From Mycobacterium sp. D16Q14 (lineage in GTDB: Bacteria > Actinomycetota > Actinomycetes > Mycobacteriales > Mycobacteriaceae): a DNA stretch of 64,000 nucleotides. This document shows positions 52,702 through 61,938 of this stretch, in pieces. The position numbers were made by a program, and so were the translations under genes. How positions within the stretch are numbered: the stretch's first letter is position 1; every line of letters begins with the position of its first letter. The stretch lies in the NCBI GenBank assembly GCA_002013415.1, contig MAEX01000005.1, forward strand, positions 124,001 through 188,000, in the 5' to 3' direction. Under the pieces are notes generated by a model. It was not told where the DNA came from, made no database searches, and saw only the letters and a list, made by a program, of their open reading frames with translations.

Positions 52702-53901
52702 ATGAGCACAAGCCTTGACATCGCGGTGAATGGAACCAACTCGCCGGATTTCGACAATGTCCGGCGCGCATTCGCACTGAATTTCCTGGAGAACGACGAG
52801 CTGGGCGCCGCGGTCGCGATCTGGGTCGACGGTGAACTCGTCGTCAATCTGTGGGCGGGCTGGGCCGATGAGGCGCGCACGCGTCCCTGGACTGAGGACA
52901 CCTTGGCGCCGGTCTACTCCGGGACCAAGGGATTGATGAGCACCTGCGTTCATATGCTCGTCGAGCGGGGCGTGCTCGATCTGCATGCGCCGGTTGCGCG
53001 GTACTGGCCCGAATTCGGCCAGGCCGGTAAGGAATCCATCACGCTGGCCATGGTGCTCGGGCATCGGTCGGGCGTGATCGGACCGCGCACCCGGCTGACG
53101 CCGGAGCAGGCCGCCAACTGGGACGAGGTGTGCGAGCACATCGCGAGGGCGACGCCGTGGTGGGAGCCTGGAACCGCGCAGGGTTACCACATGGCGACGT
53201 TCGGTTTCATCCTGGGTGAGGTCGTCCGCCGGACCACCGGTCAGACGCTCGGGCAGTTCCTGCGTACCGAGATCGCCGAGCCGTACGGACTCGACGTACA
53301 TGTCGGACTGCCGCACAGTGAGCACCACCGGTGCGCGGAGTTGATCAACAAGCCGTACCTGCGCGACGTATTCCGCGGTGCTCCCGGCGAATTCGACTGC
53401 ATGAGTGACCACCCGCTGGCGGGCCCGCTTATCTCGGGTGATTTCATCCCCGACGACGAGATCGCCCGTAAGGACATTGCCCTGTGGCGGGCGCTGGAGT
53501 TCCCCGGGACCAATGCCCACGTTTCGGCGCTGGGTCTGGCCACCTTCTACAACGCGATGGCGCTCGGCAAGCTGCTCAGCTACGACCACATGGATGTGGT
53601 GCGGGTGTCGCAGGGCGGGTTCGATCCCGATGTCGTGCTGGGCCCCCGGGTTGCCAACCACGGATGGGGACTGGGCTACATGCTCAACCAGCGCTGCTAT
53701 GCCGGGCCCAACCAGAAGACGTTCGGGCACGGGGGGTCTGGTGGTTCGTACGCCTTCGTCGACCTGGAGCACCGCATCGGCTACTCGTACGTGATGAACC
53801 AGTTCGATGTGACCAAGGCTGATGCCGATCCTCGTAGCGTGCGGCTGATCAATGAGCTCTACAGCACGTTGGGGGTGTCGCCGGCGGGAGAGTCGCTGTG
53901 A
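52702..53901 (+). CDS. Serine beta-lactamase-fold esterase
   Basis: A 399-residue serine hydrolase of the beta-lactamase/esterase group. SxxK is S73-G-T-K76 (VYSGTKG), the second-motif Tyr is Y162 in QGYHMAT, and the third motif is HGGSGGSY near residue 350. Family members act as esterases, transesterases or DD-peptidases. Between PapA and MmpL it could trim or transfer an acyl group on the exported lipid. No signal peptide is seen, so it is probably cytoplasmic. Its stop overlaps the next start (53898-53901). Confidence 0.85.
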   Translation: MSTSLDIAVNGTNSPDFDNVRRAFALNFLENDELGAAVAIWVDGELVVNLWAGWADEARTRPWTEDTLAPVYSGTKGLMSTCVHMLVERGVLDLHAPVARYWPEFGQAGKESITLAMVLGHRSGVIGPRTRLTPEQAANWDEVCEHIARATPWWEPGTAQGYHMATFGFILGEVVRRTTGQTLGQFLRTEIAEPYGLDVHVGLPHSEHHRCAELINKPYLRDVFRGAPGEFDCMSDHPLAGPLISGDFIPDDEIARKDIALWRALEFPGTNAHVSALGLATFYNAMALGKLLSYDHMDVVRVSQGGFDPDVVLGPRVANHGWGLGYMLNQRCYAGPNQKTFGHGGSGGSYAFVDLEHRIGYSYVMNQFDVTKADADPRSVRLINELYSTLGVSPAGESL

Positions 53902-55262
53902 CGGCGACGATTCCGGAGGTGCAGGCCCCGCCGCGCACCACAACCCTGCCGATCTCTCATTTGGATTTCGTCGATCAGGCATCCTTCCTGGGGCTGCGTG
54001 CCACCGAGCTGTCCACGCTGGGACAGATGGTGTGGGTGTACGAACGCGATGTCGACGCCGACCGGTTGCGCAGATTCCATGCCAGCCTCGGCCAGGGATT
54101 GTTCGGCCGCCGGATCGAACGTTCCCGGGTGCCTTTTGGCCGTCATCGCTGGGTGCTCGATCCGGCGTGCCATCCCATCGACGTCGAGCTTGCGCCACTA
54201 CCGCGGGCCGAACTGCAGGATTGGGTGCACCGGCATGCCCAGCTCCCCATCGATCCCGAGCACGGTCCGTCCTGGCGACTTGGCGTCACCCGGTTCACCG
54301 ATGGTGCCACCGCGGTGAGCCTGGTGGTCTCGCACAGCATCGCCGACGGCGTGGGCATGTGCCGGGCCATCGCCGATGCGGTCAACGATGCGGCAGTCCC
54401 GCTGGGCTACGAGACACCACGGGCACGCAAGCGATTGCGTAGCGTGCGGGAAGACTTGCGGCGTACCAGGCGTGACCTGCCCGAGACCGCACGGGCCTTC
54501 CGTAAGGCCACCAAGATGTTGAGCGCGAGGCGCCAGGACATCAAACACGCGGGCCGGCCCGCGGCCGAGGTGCGTATCGAACAGATCCCGGCGGTGACCG
54601 TGTATCTGGACGAAACCCATTGGGACACACACGCGCGTGGTCGTGGCGGTACCAGTAACTCGCTAGTCAGTGCGTTCGCCGCTCAGCTCGCCCTCAAGGT
54701 GGGCAGGCTCGGCCCGGACGGCCGGGTGACTCTCTCCATGCCCGTCAATGAGCGTACTGATGGTGATTATCGTGCCAACGCCATGACCTCGGTGATGTTC
54801 GCGGTAGATCCGGCGGATCTGACCACCGATCTACGCGGAATCCGCAGTGCCACTAAAGAGGTGCTCTCCGGTCTGCAGGACGCACCCGACGAAAAGTGGG
54901 CGCTGTTGCCGCTGACTCCGTTCATCCCCAAGGCTGCCGCGCGCCGATTGGCCGATGTGGCACTGGAATACGGTGACTATCCGGTGGGGTGCTCGAATGT
55001 CGGGCCGCTGGACCCCGATGTGAATCGCCCGGACGGGACCCACGCCGATTACGCCTACTGCAGACTAGCCGAGCAGCGGGTGCGGCCGGACAAGGTGCTG
55101 AGCACCTACGGGCAGCTCTTCGTCGCATCGGGGAGAGTCAACGAAAGGATCTTCCTGGCCGTTGTCGCGTACCAGCCCGGTGTGATCGAGACACGCGCCG
55201 ATCTGACCAGCTTGCTGACCGAGACGCTCGACGATTTCGGTATGCACGGGGTGATCGAGTAG
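53898..55262 (+). CDS. Condensation/WS-DGAT-like acyltransferase with HxxxDG
   Basis: A 454-residue protein of the CoA-dependent acyltransferase superfamily. The catalytic motif is H146-S-I-A-D150-G151, preceded by TAVSLVVS and followed by VGMCRAIADAV. Sequence such as RVTLSMPVNERTDGDYRANAM fits the second lobe (condensation-like domain closing segment). Divergent from PapA at 51259, so this would be a second acylation step. The GTG at 53898 overlaps the esterase stop; the mmpL gene follows after 2 nt. Confidence 0.8.
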   Translation: MTATIPEVQAPPRTTTLPISHLDFVDQASFLGLRATELSTLGQMVWVYERDVDADRLRRFHASLGQGLFGRRIERSRVPFGRHRWVLDPACHPIDVELAPLPRAELQDWVHRHAQLPIDPEHGPSWRLGVTRFTDGATAVSLVVSHSIADGVGMCRAIADAVNDAAVPLGYETPRARKRLRSVREDLRRTRRDLPETARAFRKATKMLSARRQDIKHAGRPAAEVRIEQIPAVTVYLDETHWDTHARGRGGTSNSLVSAFAAQLALKVGRLGPDGRVTLSMPVNERTDGDYRANAMTSVMFAVDPADLTTDLRGIRSATKEVLSGLQDAPDEKWALLPLTPFIPKAAARRLADVALEYGDYPVGCSNVGPLDPDVNRPDGTHADYAYCRLAEQRVRPDKVLSTYGQLFVASGRVNERIFLAVVAYQPGVIETRADLTSLLTETLDDFGMHGVIE

Positions 55263-55264
55263 TC

Positions 55265-58200
55265 GTGGCGGACAACACAGGTGGTATCTACGGACTGATC
55301 GCTCGGATCGTCCGGAAGGCCCCTGTCGCCGTCATCGGGGTATGGATCGGCCTGGCTGCCATTTTGGCGCTCACGGCGCCCTCGCTGCAGAAGGCCATCG
55401 AGGACCACCCGGTCGATCTGCTGCCCAAGGATGCTCCCGTCATGGAGACCACGCGGCAGATGGTCGAGTCGTTCCGGGAGTCCGGTGCGCAGAACATCCT
55501 GCTGATCGTCCTCACCAACGAGAACGGGCTGACACCCGCCGACGAACAGACCTACCGGGTTCTCGCGGCGCGAATGCGTGAAGACACTCGCGATGTGAGC
55601 ATGGTGCAGGACTTCATCACCAAACCGATGCTGCGCGAGATGATGTCGAGCACCGATGGCAAGGCGTGGTACCTGCCGGTGGGGTTGCAGGGCGAGCTTG
55701 CCACCCCCGAATCCGGTAAGGCGTATGTGGGGGCCCTCAAGATCATCAAGGACGCCACCGCGGGCACCACGCTGAACGCCTTTACGACGGGGCCGACCGC
55801 CACCGTCGGCGATTTGACGGTGGTGGGAGAGCGCGACCTGCACAAGGTCGAAATAACCACGGCTGCTTTGGTTCTGCTTATCTTGCTGATCGTCTACCGC
55901 AATCCGGTGACGATGATGCTGCCGCTCATCGTGGTGGGTGTCTCGCTGGGCATCGCCCAGGCGGCCGTCGGGGGACTGGCGCAGATGGGTCTGAGTATCT
56001 CGAATCAGACGCTGACATTCATGACCGCGATGATGATGGGTGCGGGTGTCGACTACGCGGTCTTCCTCATCAGCCGATATCACGAATACGTCAAACAGGG
56101 TATGGATTCCGACAGTGCGGTGACCGCTGCGCTGGAATCCGTCGGCAAGGTGGTCGCGGCATCGGCGGCGACGGTGGCGGTGACCTTCCTGGGTATGGGC
56201 TTTACCAAGCTGGGGATCCTGTCCACCATCGGTCCGGCGCTGAGCGTGTCCATCCTGATCGCATTCGTGGCATCGGTGACCTTCCTGCCGGCGGTGCTGA
56301 TCCTGGTGGGGCGCCGCGGCTGGGTGAAACCGAGAAAGGCTTACGCCAACAAGATTTGGCACCGCTCGGGAATCAACATCGTCAAACGTCCGGGTACGCA
56401 TCTGGCGGTCAGCCTGGTCATTCTGATCATCCTCGCCACCTGCGGGGCGATGGTGAAGTTCGGATACGACGACCGCAAGAACCTGCCCTCCTGGGCCGAT
56501 AGTAATCAGGGTTACGCCGCGATCGAGAAGCACTTCCCGGTGAATTCAACGCTGCCGCAATACCTCTACATCAAGTCGCCTCATGATCTGCGCACCCCGC
56601 GCGGGCTGGCCGACCTGGAGCAGATGGCCGCGCGGGTGAGCCAGGTGCCCGGTGTCGACAAGGTGCGCGGTATCACCCGGCCCACGGGTGAACCGCTGGA
56701 GGAGGCCAAGCTCTCTTACCAGGCCGGTGAGGTTGGCGGGAAGCTGGGCGATGCGTCGAACCTGATCGATGCCCGCGCCAGGGACTTGGACAAGCTCGCC
56801 GCTGGTGGACACACGTTGGCCGACAAGCTCGGTGAGGTCCGCGACTCGGTGAAGAACTCGTTGGGCACTGCGCGCGCACTGGTCGAGGTGCTGGCCCAGC
56901 TGCGTGGCAGTGGGAGGACGGGCACCCTCGCCGATCTGGACTCGGTGGACAAGCTGGTCACCAGCATGCATTCCCTCGGCGATGCCATTGAGGCCAACGC
57001 CGAGGGTGCCAGTGAGGTGTACGGCTGGATCGAACCCGTCGCACGTGTGTTGGTCGGCAACCCGGCCTGCGAGATGGACCCCGCGTGCCGCTCCTCGCGA
57101 GATGAGATGAACAAGTTCCTGGAGACCAAACAGGATGGCACCAGGGACAGAATTGTCGAGCTCGGCCGTGAGTTGAAGTCCGTCGACAATGACAAACAGA
57201 TCAGCTCGACCATTGCCCGGCTGCGCACCGCGCTGAACGCCATCGACACGAACCTGCGGCGGTTGGGTCTTTCCGACTCCTACGGCATTCAGCAGAAGTT
57301 CGCCGAAGTCCTGACCGGAGTCAACTCGCTGGCCGATGGCAGCGCACAGCTGGCTGAAGGTGTGCAGATGTTGGTGGACCAGACCAAGCAGATGGGCGGC
57401 CAGTTGGGCGATGCCTCAACGCTCTTGGTCGCCGCCAAGCGTGATGCGGCCCCCGGATCGATGTCCGGCTTCTACATACCGCAGCAAGTGCTCACTCAAG
57501 ATTCCTTCAAGACCGCTGCGGCAGCGTTCGTTTCGGCCGACGGGCATGCGGTGCGCTATCTGGTGCAGAGCAACCTGAATCCGTTCAGTCCCGAAGCGAT
57601 GGATCAGGTCCGTGCCATCCAGGATGCGGCGCACAGCGCACAACCCAACACGACGCTGTCCGATGCGTCCATCTCGATGGCCGGGTTGTCGGCGATGTAC
57701 AACGACATCCGCAACTACTACAACCACGACTTGCGGTTCATCATCGTGCTGACGGTCATCGTGGTGTTGCTGATCCTCGTGGCGCTGCTGCGGGCGATCG
57801 TCGCACCGCTGTATCTCATTGGCTCGGTGATCATTTCGTATGCCTCGGCGGTGGGCATCGGGGTGATCGCATTCCAGTTCATCGGTGGACAGCCGCTGAG
57901 TTGGAGTGTGCCGGGCATGGCGTTCATTGTGCTGGTCGCGGTGGGCGCGGACTACAATCTGTTGTTCATCTCGCGCATTCGCGACGAGTCGCCCGACGGC
58001 ATCCGCTCCGGGGTCATCAAGACGGTCAAGTCGACCGGAGGTGTGATCACCTCTGCCGGAGTGATTTTCGCGGCGTCGATGTTCGGCTTGCTGATCGGCA
58101 ACCTGCAGTCGATGGTCGAGGCGGGCTTCATCATCGGGATGGGTCTGCTCCTGGATACCTTCCTGGTGCGCACCATCACCATTCCCGCTTTGGTGGTGCT

Positions 58201-58396
58201 GTGTGGGCAGGCCAACTGGTGGCCGTCGGCGATCGTGGAACCCTGGTTCCAGAAACATTTTTCGCGGTCGAAGGCCGATGTTCAGGATGTGGCGTCTGCC
58301 GAAGTGGACGAGGCCGATTGTCCTAGCGGCGATCCGTTACTCGAGGAGCCGCTGATTTCCGTTTCCCGCGAAGCCGAGCTCGCAGGCCGTCGATGA
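55265..58396 (+). CDS. MmpL-family RND lipid transporter
   Basis: A 1043-residue RND permease. About twelve transmembrane helices with two large periplasmic loops, the second long and helical (about 400-760). The proton-relay pairs are visible as MGAGVDYAVFLISRYHE (TM4) and VAVGADYNLLFISRIRDE (TM10). The GTG at 55265 gives the N-terminus VADNTGG..IVRKAPVAVIG. MmpL proteins move acylated lipids out of the cell; here the coupled acyltransferases make the substrate likely to be an acylated glycolipid or GPL-like lipid. The 3' end overlaps the convergent TetR by 74 bp. Confidence 0.93.
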   Translation: MADNTGGIYGLIARIVRKAPVAVIGVWIGLAAILALTAPSLQKAIEDHPVDLLPKDAPVMETTRQMVESFRESGAQNILLIVLTNENGLTPADEQTYRVLAARMREDTRDVSMVQDFITKPMLREMMSSTDGKAWYLPVGLQGELATPESGKAYVGALKIIKDATAGTTLNAFTTGPTATVGDLTVVGERDLHKVEITTAALVLLILLIVYRNPVTMMLPLIVVGVSLGIAQAAVGGLAQMGLSISNQTLTFMTAMMMGAGVDYAVFLISRYHEYVKQGMDSDSAVTAALESVGKVVAASAATVAVTFLGMGFTKLGILSTIGPALSVSILIAFVASVTFLPAVLILVGRRGWVKPRKAYANKIWHRSGINIVKRPGTHLAVSLVILIILATCGAMVKFGYDDRKNLPSWADSNQGYAAIEKHFPVNSTLPQYLYIKSPHDLRTPRGLADLEQMAARVSQVPGVDKVRGITRPTGEPLEEAKLSYQAGEVGGKLGDASNLIDARARDLDKLAAGGHTLADKLGEVRDSVKNSLGTARALVEVLAQLRGSGRTGTLADLDSVDKLVTSMHSLGDAIEANAEGASEVYGWIEPVARVLVGNPACEMDPACRSSRDEMNKFLETKQDGTRDRIVELGRELKSVDNDKQISSTIARLRTALNAIDTNLRRLGLSDSYGIQQKFAEVLTGVNSLADGSAQLAEGVQMLVDQTKQMGGQLGDASTLLVAAKRDAAPGSMSGFYIPQQVLTQDSFKTAAAAFVSADGHAVRYLVQSNLNPFSPEAMDQVRAIQDAAHSAQPNTTLSDASISMAGLSAMYNDIRNYYNHDLRFIIVLTVIVVLLILVALLRAIVAPLYLIGSVIISYASAVGIGVIAFQFIGGQPLSWSVPGMAFIVLVAVGADYNLLFISRIRDESPDGIRSGVIKTVKSTGGVITSAGVIFAASMFGLLIGNLQSMVEAGFIIGMGLLLDTFLVRTITIPALVVLCGQANWWPSAIVEPWFQKHFSRSKADVQDVASAEVDEADCPSGDPLLEEPLISVSREAELAGRR

Positions 58397-58991
58397 TGAT
58401 CGCGAGTCCGTCCTCGAAGTCGGCGTCGAAGTCGGGCTGGTAGAGCTCGGAAAACGCCTGTGCCACCATGGGATGCGCGATCAGGTCGACGTGCTCTCGC
58501 AGGTTCTCCTCGCTGTAGGGATTCGATTCCGGATACTCGAAGCCGTCGCGAGTCTGCTGTTCAATGGTAAATCCGATGGTGTAGTGAAAGATCGTCGGTG
58601 TCAGGCGCGCGGCGTCACGCAGGGTGAACCCGGCCTTCATCATCACGTTGAGCATGGGTTCGGTGATATCGGCCGCGCGCGCAGTGGCCGTGCCGGCGAG
58701 AATCCTGGCCCCCTGGTGATACCGCAGCATTTCGCGACGCAGTACGCGCGCGGCCCCGGCGAGGAATTGATCCCACTCGGGCGTCGATAGATCGAAGTTC
58801 TTCACGGCATCGCCGAACATCTCGTCGGCCATCGCGTCGACAAGGTCACGCCGGTTCTTCACATGCCAATAGAGCGCAGGTGCCTGAACGTCCAGGGCAG
58901 CCGCGACGGACCGCATGGTCAAGTTCTCGGAGCCGTGGCGGTCCAGCAAGGCCAGGCCGGCCCGCGCGATGGTTTCGCGATTCAAAATCAC
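58323..58991 (-). CDS. TetR(B)-like repressor
   Basis: A 222-residue regulator. The HTH LTMRSVAAALDVQAPALYWHVKNRRDLVDAMADEM is of the same class as Tn10 TetR ([23 protein letters not shown]), written here in parts under 20 residues: LTMRSVAAALDVQAPALYW and HVKNRRDLVDAMADEM. The C-domain (about 70-222) has the TetR_C segments. GTG start at 58991. The C-terminal 24 codons overlap the mmpL 3' end. It is divergent from a RIFMO/TetX-like monooxygenase gene, with palindromes between, and so probably represses that gene and itself. Confidence 0.88.
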   Translation of the reverse strand: MILNRETIARAGLALLDRHGSENLTMRSVAAALDVQAPALYWHVKNRRDLVDAMADEMFGDAVKNFDLSTPEWDQFLAGAARVLRREMLRYHQGARILAGTATARAADITEPMLNVMMKAGFTLRDAARLTPTIFHYTIGFTIEQQTRDGFEYPESNPYSEENLREHVDLIAHPMVAQAFSELYQPDFDADFEDGLAIIIDGLRARLRGKRKSAAPRVTDRR

Positions 58992-59000
58992 ATTGACACC

Positions 59001-59047
59001 TTAACAGCGTTAAAGTAATTGTGGAGTCAATACCAATAACGACGTTA
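59001..59047. promoter_or_regulatory. Two TetR-type operators between repressor and monooxygenase
   Basis: Site 1: TTAAC-AGC-GTTAA (59001-59013). Site 2: TAAC-GAC-GTTA (59037-59047). Both are perfect palindromes with a 3-nt centre and share AAC-NNN-GTT; the centres are 35 bp apart. They fill the 65-bp gap between the two divergent starts. Two sites in a divergent tetR/resistance-gene region resemble the paired tet operators. Confidence 0.7.
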
Positions 59048-59056
59048 AGGAGCACT

Positions 59057-60538
59057 ATGACCGAGCATGCAGTGGTCATCGCGGGCGGAGGCCCGACCGG
59101 ACTCATGCTGGCGGGTGAGCTGGCCCTCGCCGGTGTCGACGTTGCGGTGTTGGAACGTCGGGACAGTCACGAGGAGGTGGGATCTCGTGCGGCGGGAGTG
59201 CATTCACGCACGATCGAGGTGTTCGATCAGCGAGGGATCGCCGAGAGGTTTCTCTCCCAGGGGATGACCGGCCAGGTGACGCACTTTTCAGGCATTTTCA
59301 TGAGCATCGAGGACTTCCCCACCCGTCACCCGTACGCACTGGGTCTGCTTCAGCATTACACCGAGAAGACGCTGGCGGCCTGGATCGCGGAACTCGGGGT
59401 ACCGATCTATTACAACGCCGAGGTGGTCGGATTCACCCAGGACGACTCCGGTGTGGACGTGGCGCTTGCCGACGAGCGTGCGATGCGCGGGCAGTACCTC
59501 ATCGGATGCGATGGCGGACGCAGCGCCATCCGCAAGACCGCGGGGATCGGGTTTCCCGGCCATGACCCGTCCTGCTCGGCGATGCTGGTCGATGCCGAGA
59601 TCACTGAGCAACCGCTCGAGTTCGGGCTGCTGCGCAAGCCCGGTCAGGCCTTCCTGGCCATTCTGCCGTTTGAGGAGGGGTGGTGCCGGCTGGTCTTCAG
59701 TACCGACCTCTCCCGGCTCGGAACCGAACCGACCCTGGAGGAGGCGAAGGAAGCGCTCATCGCCATCGCGGGCACGGATTTCGGTTTGCACAGTCCACGC
59801 TGGATGTCCCGGTTCTCCGATATGACTCGCCAGGCCGACCGGTACCGTGACCGGCGCCTGTTCCTGGCGGGCGATTCCGCCCATATCCACTTCCCGTTCG
59901 GCGGACAAGGACTCAACACCGGTGTCCAGGATGCGGTGAACCTGGGGTGGAAGCTTGCCGCGGTGATCAAGGGAGAGGCCCCGGACGCACTGCTGGACAC
60001 TTATCACTCCGAGCGCCACCCGGTGGCGGAACGGGTGCTGCACAACACCATGGCCCAGACCCCGCTGTCTGAGGCGAGCCCGCGGATCGATGCGTTGCGT
60101 GACATCGTGTCCGATCTGCTGGCCATGGAAGAACCGCGCAAGCGCATCGCCGGCATGATGAGCGGCCTAGATATCCAGTATGAGGTCGGTAGGCATCAGG
60201 GCACAGCGCATCCACTGCTGGGTCGCCGCATGCCGGACCTCGACGTGGTGACCGCAGAGGGGCCGACGCGCGTCTACCCATACCTGCACACGGCCCGCCC
60301 AGTGCTGTTCAACTTCGGAGAGTCGCAGAGTCTGCGCCTCGATGGATGGGCCGACCGAGTTCAGCTGGTGGACGCGAAATACTCAGGTGCATGGGATCTT
60401 CCGGTGCTGGGCGAGGTGACGGCACCGGATGCGGTGCTGGTGCGCCCCGACGGGTATGTCGCCTGGGTGGGCGAGGGTTCCGACGCCGGCCTTGTCGAGG
60501 CCCTCACCCAATGGGTGGGATCGCCCGTCCCGGCGTAA
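59057..60538 (+). CDS. FAD monooxygenase, RIFMO/TetX-like (group A)
   Basis: A 493-residue flavoprotein hydroxylase. FAD motifs are GGGPTGLMLAGELALAG (about residues 9-25), the DG motif LIGCDGGRSAIRK and the GD motif RRLFLAGDSAHIHFPFGGQGLNTG. It is similar to rifampicin monooxygenase (Rox) and to the tetracycline-inactivating monooxygenase described in M. abscessus; drug specificity cannot be read from sequence. AAGGAG lies 5 nt before the ATG at 59057. Divergent from a TetR(B)-like repressor, so it is probably drug-inducible. It may instead hydroxylate an endogenous aromatic compound. Confidence 0.87.
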   Translation: MTEHAVVIAGGGPTGLMLAGELALAGVDVAVLERRDSHEEVGSRAAGVHSRTIEVFDQRGIAERFLSQGMTGQVTHFSGIFMSIEDFPTRHPYALGLLQHYTEKTLAAWIAELGVPIYYNAEVVGFTQDDSGVDVALADERAMRGQYLIGCDGGRSAIRKTAGIGFPGHDPSCSAMLVDAEITEQPLEFGLLRKPGQAFLAILPFEEGWCRLVFSTDLSRLGTEPTLEEAKEALIAIAGTDFGLHSPRWMSRFSDMTRQADRYRDRRLFLAGDSAHIHFPFGGQGLNTGVQDAVNLGWKLAAVIKGEAPDALLDTYHSERHPVAERVLHNTMAQTPLSEASPRIDALRDIVSDLLAMEEPRKRIAGMMSGLDIQYEVGRHQGTAHPLLGRRMPDLDVVTAEGPTRVYPYLHTARPVLFNFGESQSLRLDGWADRVQLVDAKYSGAWDLPVLGEVTAPDAVLVRPDGYVAWVGEGSDAGLVEALTQWVGSPVPA

Positions 60539-60548
60539 TGTTGCGCGG

Positions 60549-61541
60549 GTGGCCGAGACGCTGGAGTTCGGAGTCTTCATCCCGCAGGGCTGGCGCCTGG
60601 ATTTGGTAGGCATCGCACCCGAGGATCAATGGACCGCCATGCGCGATCTGGTCCGCTACGCGGAGGACGGTCCGTGGGACTCGGTATGGGTCTACGACCA
60701 CTTCCATACCGTGCCGGTGCCCACCGACGAGGCGACCCATGAGGCGTGGACGCTGATGTCCGCCTTCGCGGCCGTGACCTCGCGAATCAAACTGGGGCAG
60801 ATGTGTACGGCCGTGGGATACCGAAACCCGGTGTACCTGGCCAAGATCGCCGCGACAGTGGACATCATCTCCGGCGGGCGCACCCAGATGGGCATCGGCG
60901 GCGGCTGGTACGAGCACGAGTGGCGCGCATATGGCTATGGCTTTCCGGGCGCCGCCGAGCGTCTCGGCAGGCTGCGCGAAGGGGTGCGCATCATGCGTGA
61001 CGCCTGGCGCGACGGGCGCGTCTCTTTGGACGGCACCTATTACCAGGTCGATGACGCCATCGTCGCCCCCAAGCCCCTGCAGTCCAAGGGAATTCCGCTG
61101 TGGATCGCGGGTGGCGGAGAGAAGGTGACATTGCAGATCGCGGCGCGCTATGCGCAGTACACCAACTTCGGGCAGTCTCCCGAAGAATTCGAGCACAAGT
61201 CGAAAGTGCTTGCAGCGCACTGCAAAGACATTGGCACCGACTTCGATGCCATTGTCCGGAGCGCCAACATGAACATCGTCATCGGAGCCGATGACGCCGA
61301 GGTGGCAGATCGGCTGGCGGCCATCAGGGCGCGGCTCGTCCCGGTCATCGGCGAGGACGTCGCCCAGGTCACGGTCGGGAATCTTGCCGAAACGGCGGGA
61401 ACCCCGGAACAGATCGCGGAGCGTTTGGCGGAGTTCCGCCGGCTGGGGCTGGGCTATGCGATATGCAATTTCCCGGAAGCGGCCTATGACCGTTCTGGAA
61501 TCGACTTGTTTGTTCGCGAGATAGTCGCCAGCAGTTCATAG
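60549..61541 (+). CDS. LLM-class F420-dependent oxidoreductase
   Basis: A 330-residue bacterial-luciferase-like TIM barrel. Sequence LMSAFAAVTSRIKLGQMCTAVGYRNP is typical of LLM F420-dependent enzymes, as is GIGGGWYEHEWRAYG. It begins 10 nt after the monooxygenase stop (GTG at 60549) and is presumably cotranscribed. LLM proteins use F420H2 or FMN; cofactor choice is not proven. It may act on the same compound as the flavin monooxygenase. Confidence 0.85.
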   Translation: MAETLEFGVFIPQGWRLDLVGIAPEDQWTAMRDLVRYAEDGPWDSVWVYDHFHTVPVPTDEATHEAWTLMSAFAAVTSRIKLGQMCTAVGYRNPVYLAKIAATVDIISGGRTQMGIGGGWYEHEWRAYGYGFPGAAERLGRLREGVRIMRDAWRDGRVSLDGTYYQVDDAIVAPKPLQSKGIPLWIAGGGEKVTLQIAARYAQYTNFGQSPEEFEHKSKVLAAHCKDIGTDFDAIVRSANMNIVIGADDAEVADRLAAIRARLVPVIGEDVAQVTVGNLAETAGTPEQIAERLAEFRRLGLGYAICNFPEAAYDRSGIDLFVREIVASSS

Positions 61542-61938
61542 TTGAGTCGATTGGTCAGTCTGTCTATTGCAGATTCATCGCCGGAGAATATCGCTTGAAC
61601 GAATGCCCTGGTGAATTGATTCAACCCGGGAGTACTTTGCGCGTGAATCGTTTTACGCCTGTTATCGGACAGGGTATTCACACGCATGAGAGTTCTGCGG
61701 TTCTTGGCTGTCGTGGCCGTCCTGGCGGCCATCGGGATAACATTTCCCTCTGTCTCGCCTTCTGGAAAACCTCCGGCGACTCCTTCGAGTTCTATTCGGT
61801 CTTACAGATGGGGCCGGGCGCGGCCAACCCGCTGTGGCGTCTACGGACATCCGGCTGGACGAGCAGGCCGATCAGGCCTGCGCCCAGCAGCAGTAGGGCC
61901 CATTGTTTACGACCCAACCGATACCGTAAGTTACGGGA
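61542..61938 (+). other. 397-bp gap with one weak small reading frame
   Basis: No supported gene. A plus-strand frame at 61686-61952 begins like a signal peptide (MRVLRFLAVVAVLAAIGI) but then becomes Arg-rich and overlaps the next gene; it lacks a ribosome binding site. It may be a frameshifted secreted-protein remnant. The minus strand holds a short hydrophobic run (LLLLGAGLIGLLVQ) that also ends quickly. The region is likely decayed. Confidence 0.4.

Noticed and set aside
54989..55264. Extension of the mmpL frame by 92 codons into the acyltransferase gene.
   Set aside because: The residues are Arg/Ala-rich out-of-frame translation. The GTG at 55265 gives the normal MmpL N-terminus 2 nt after the previous stop.
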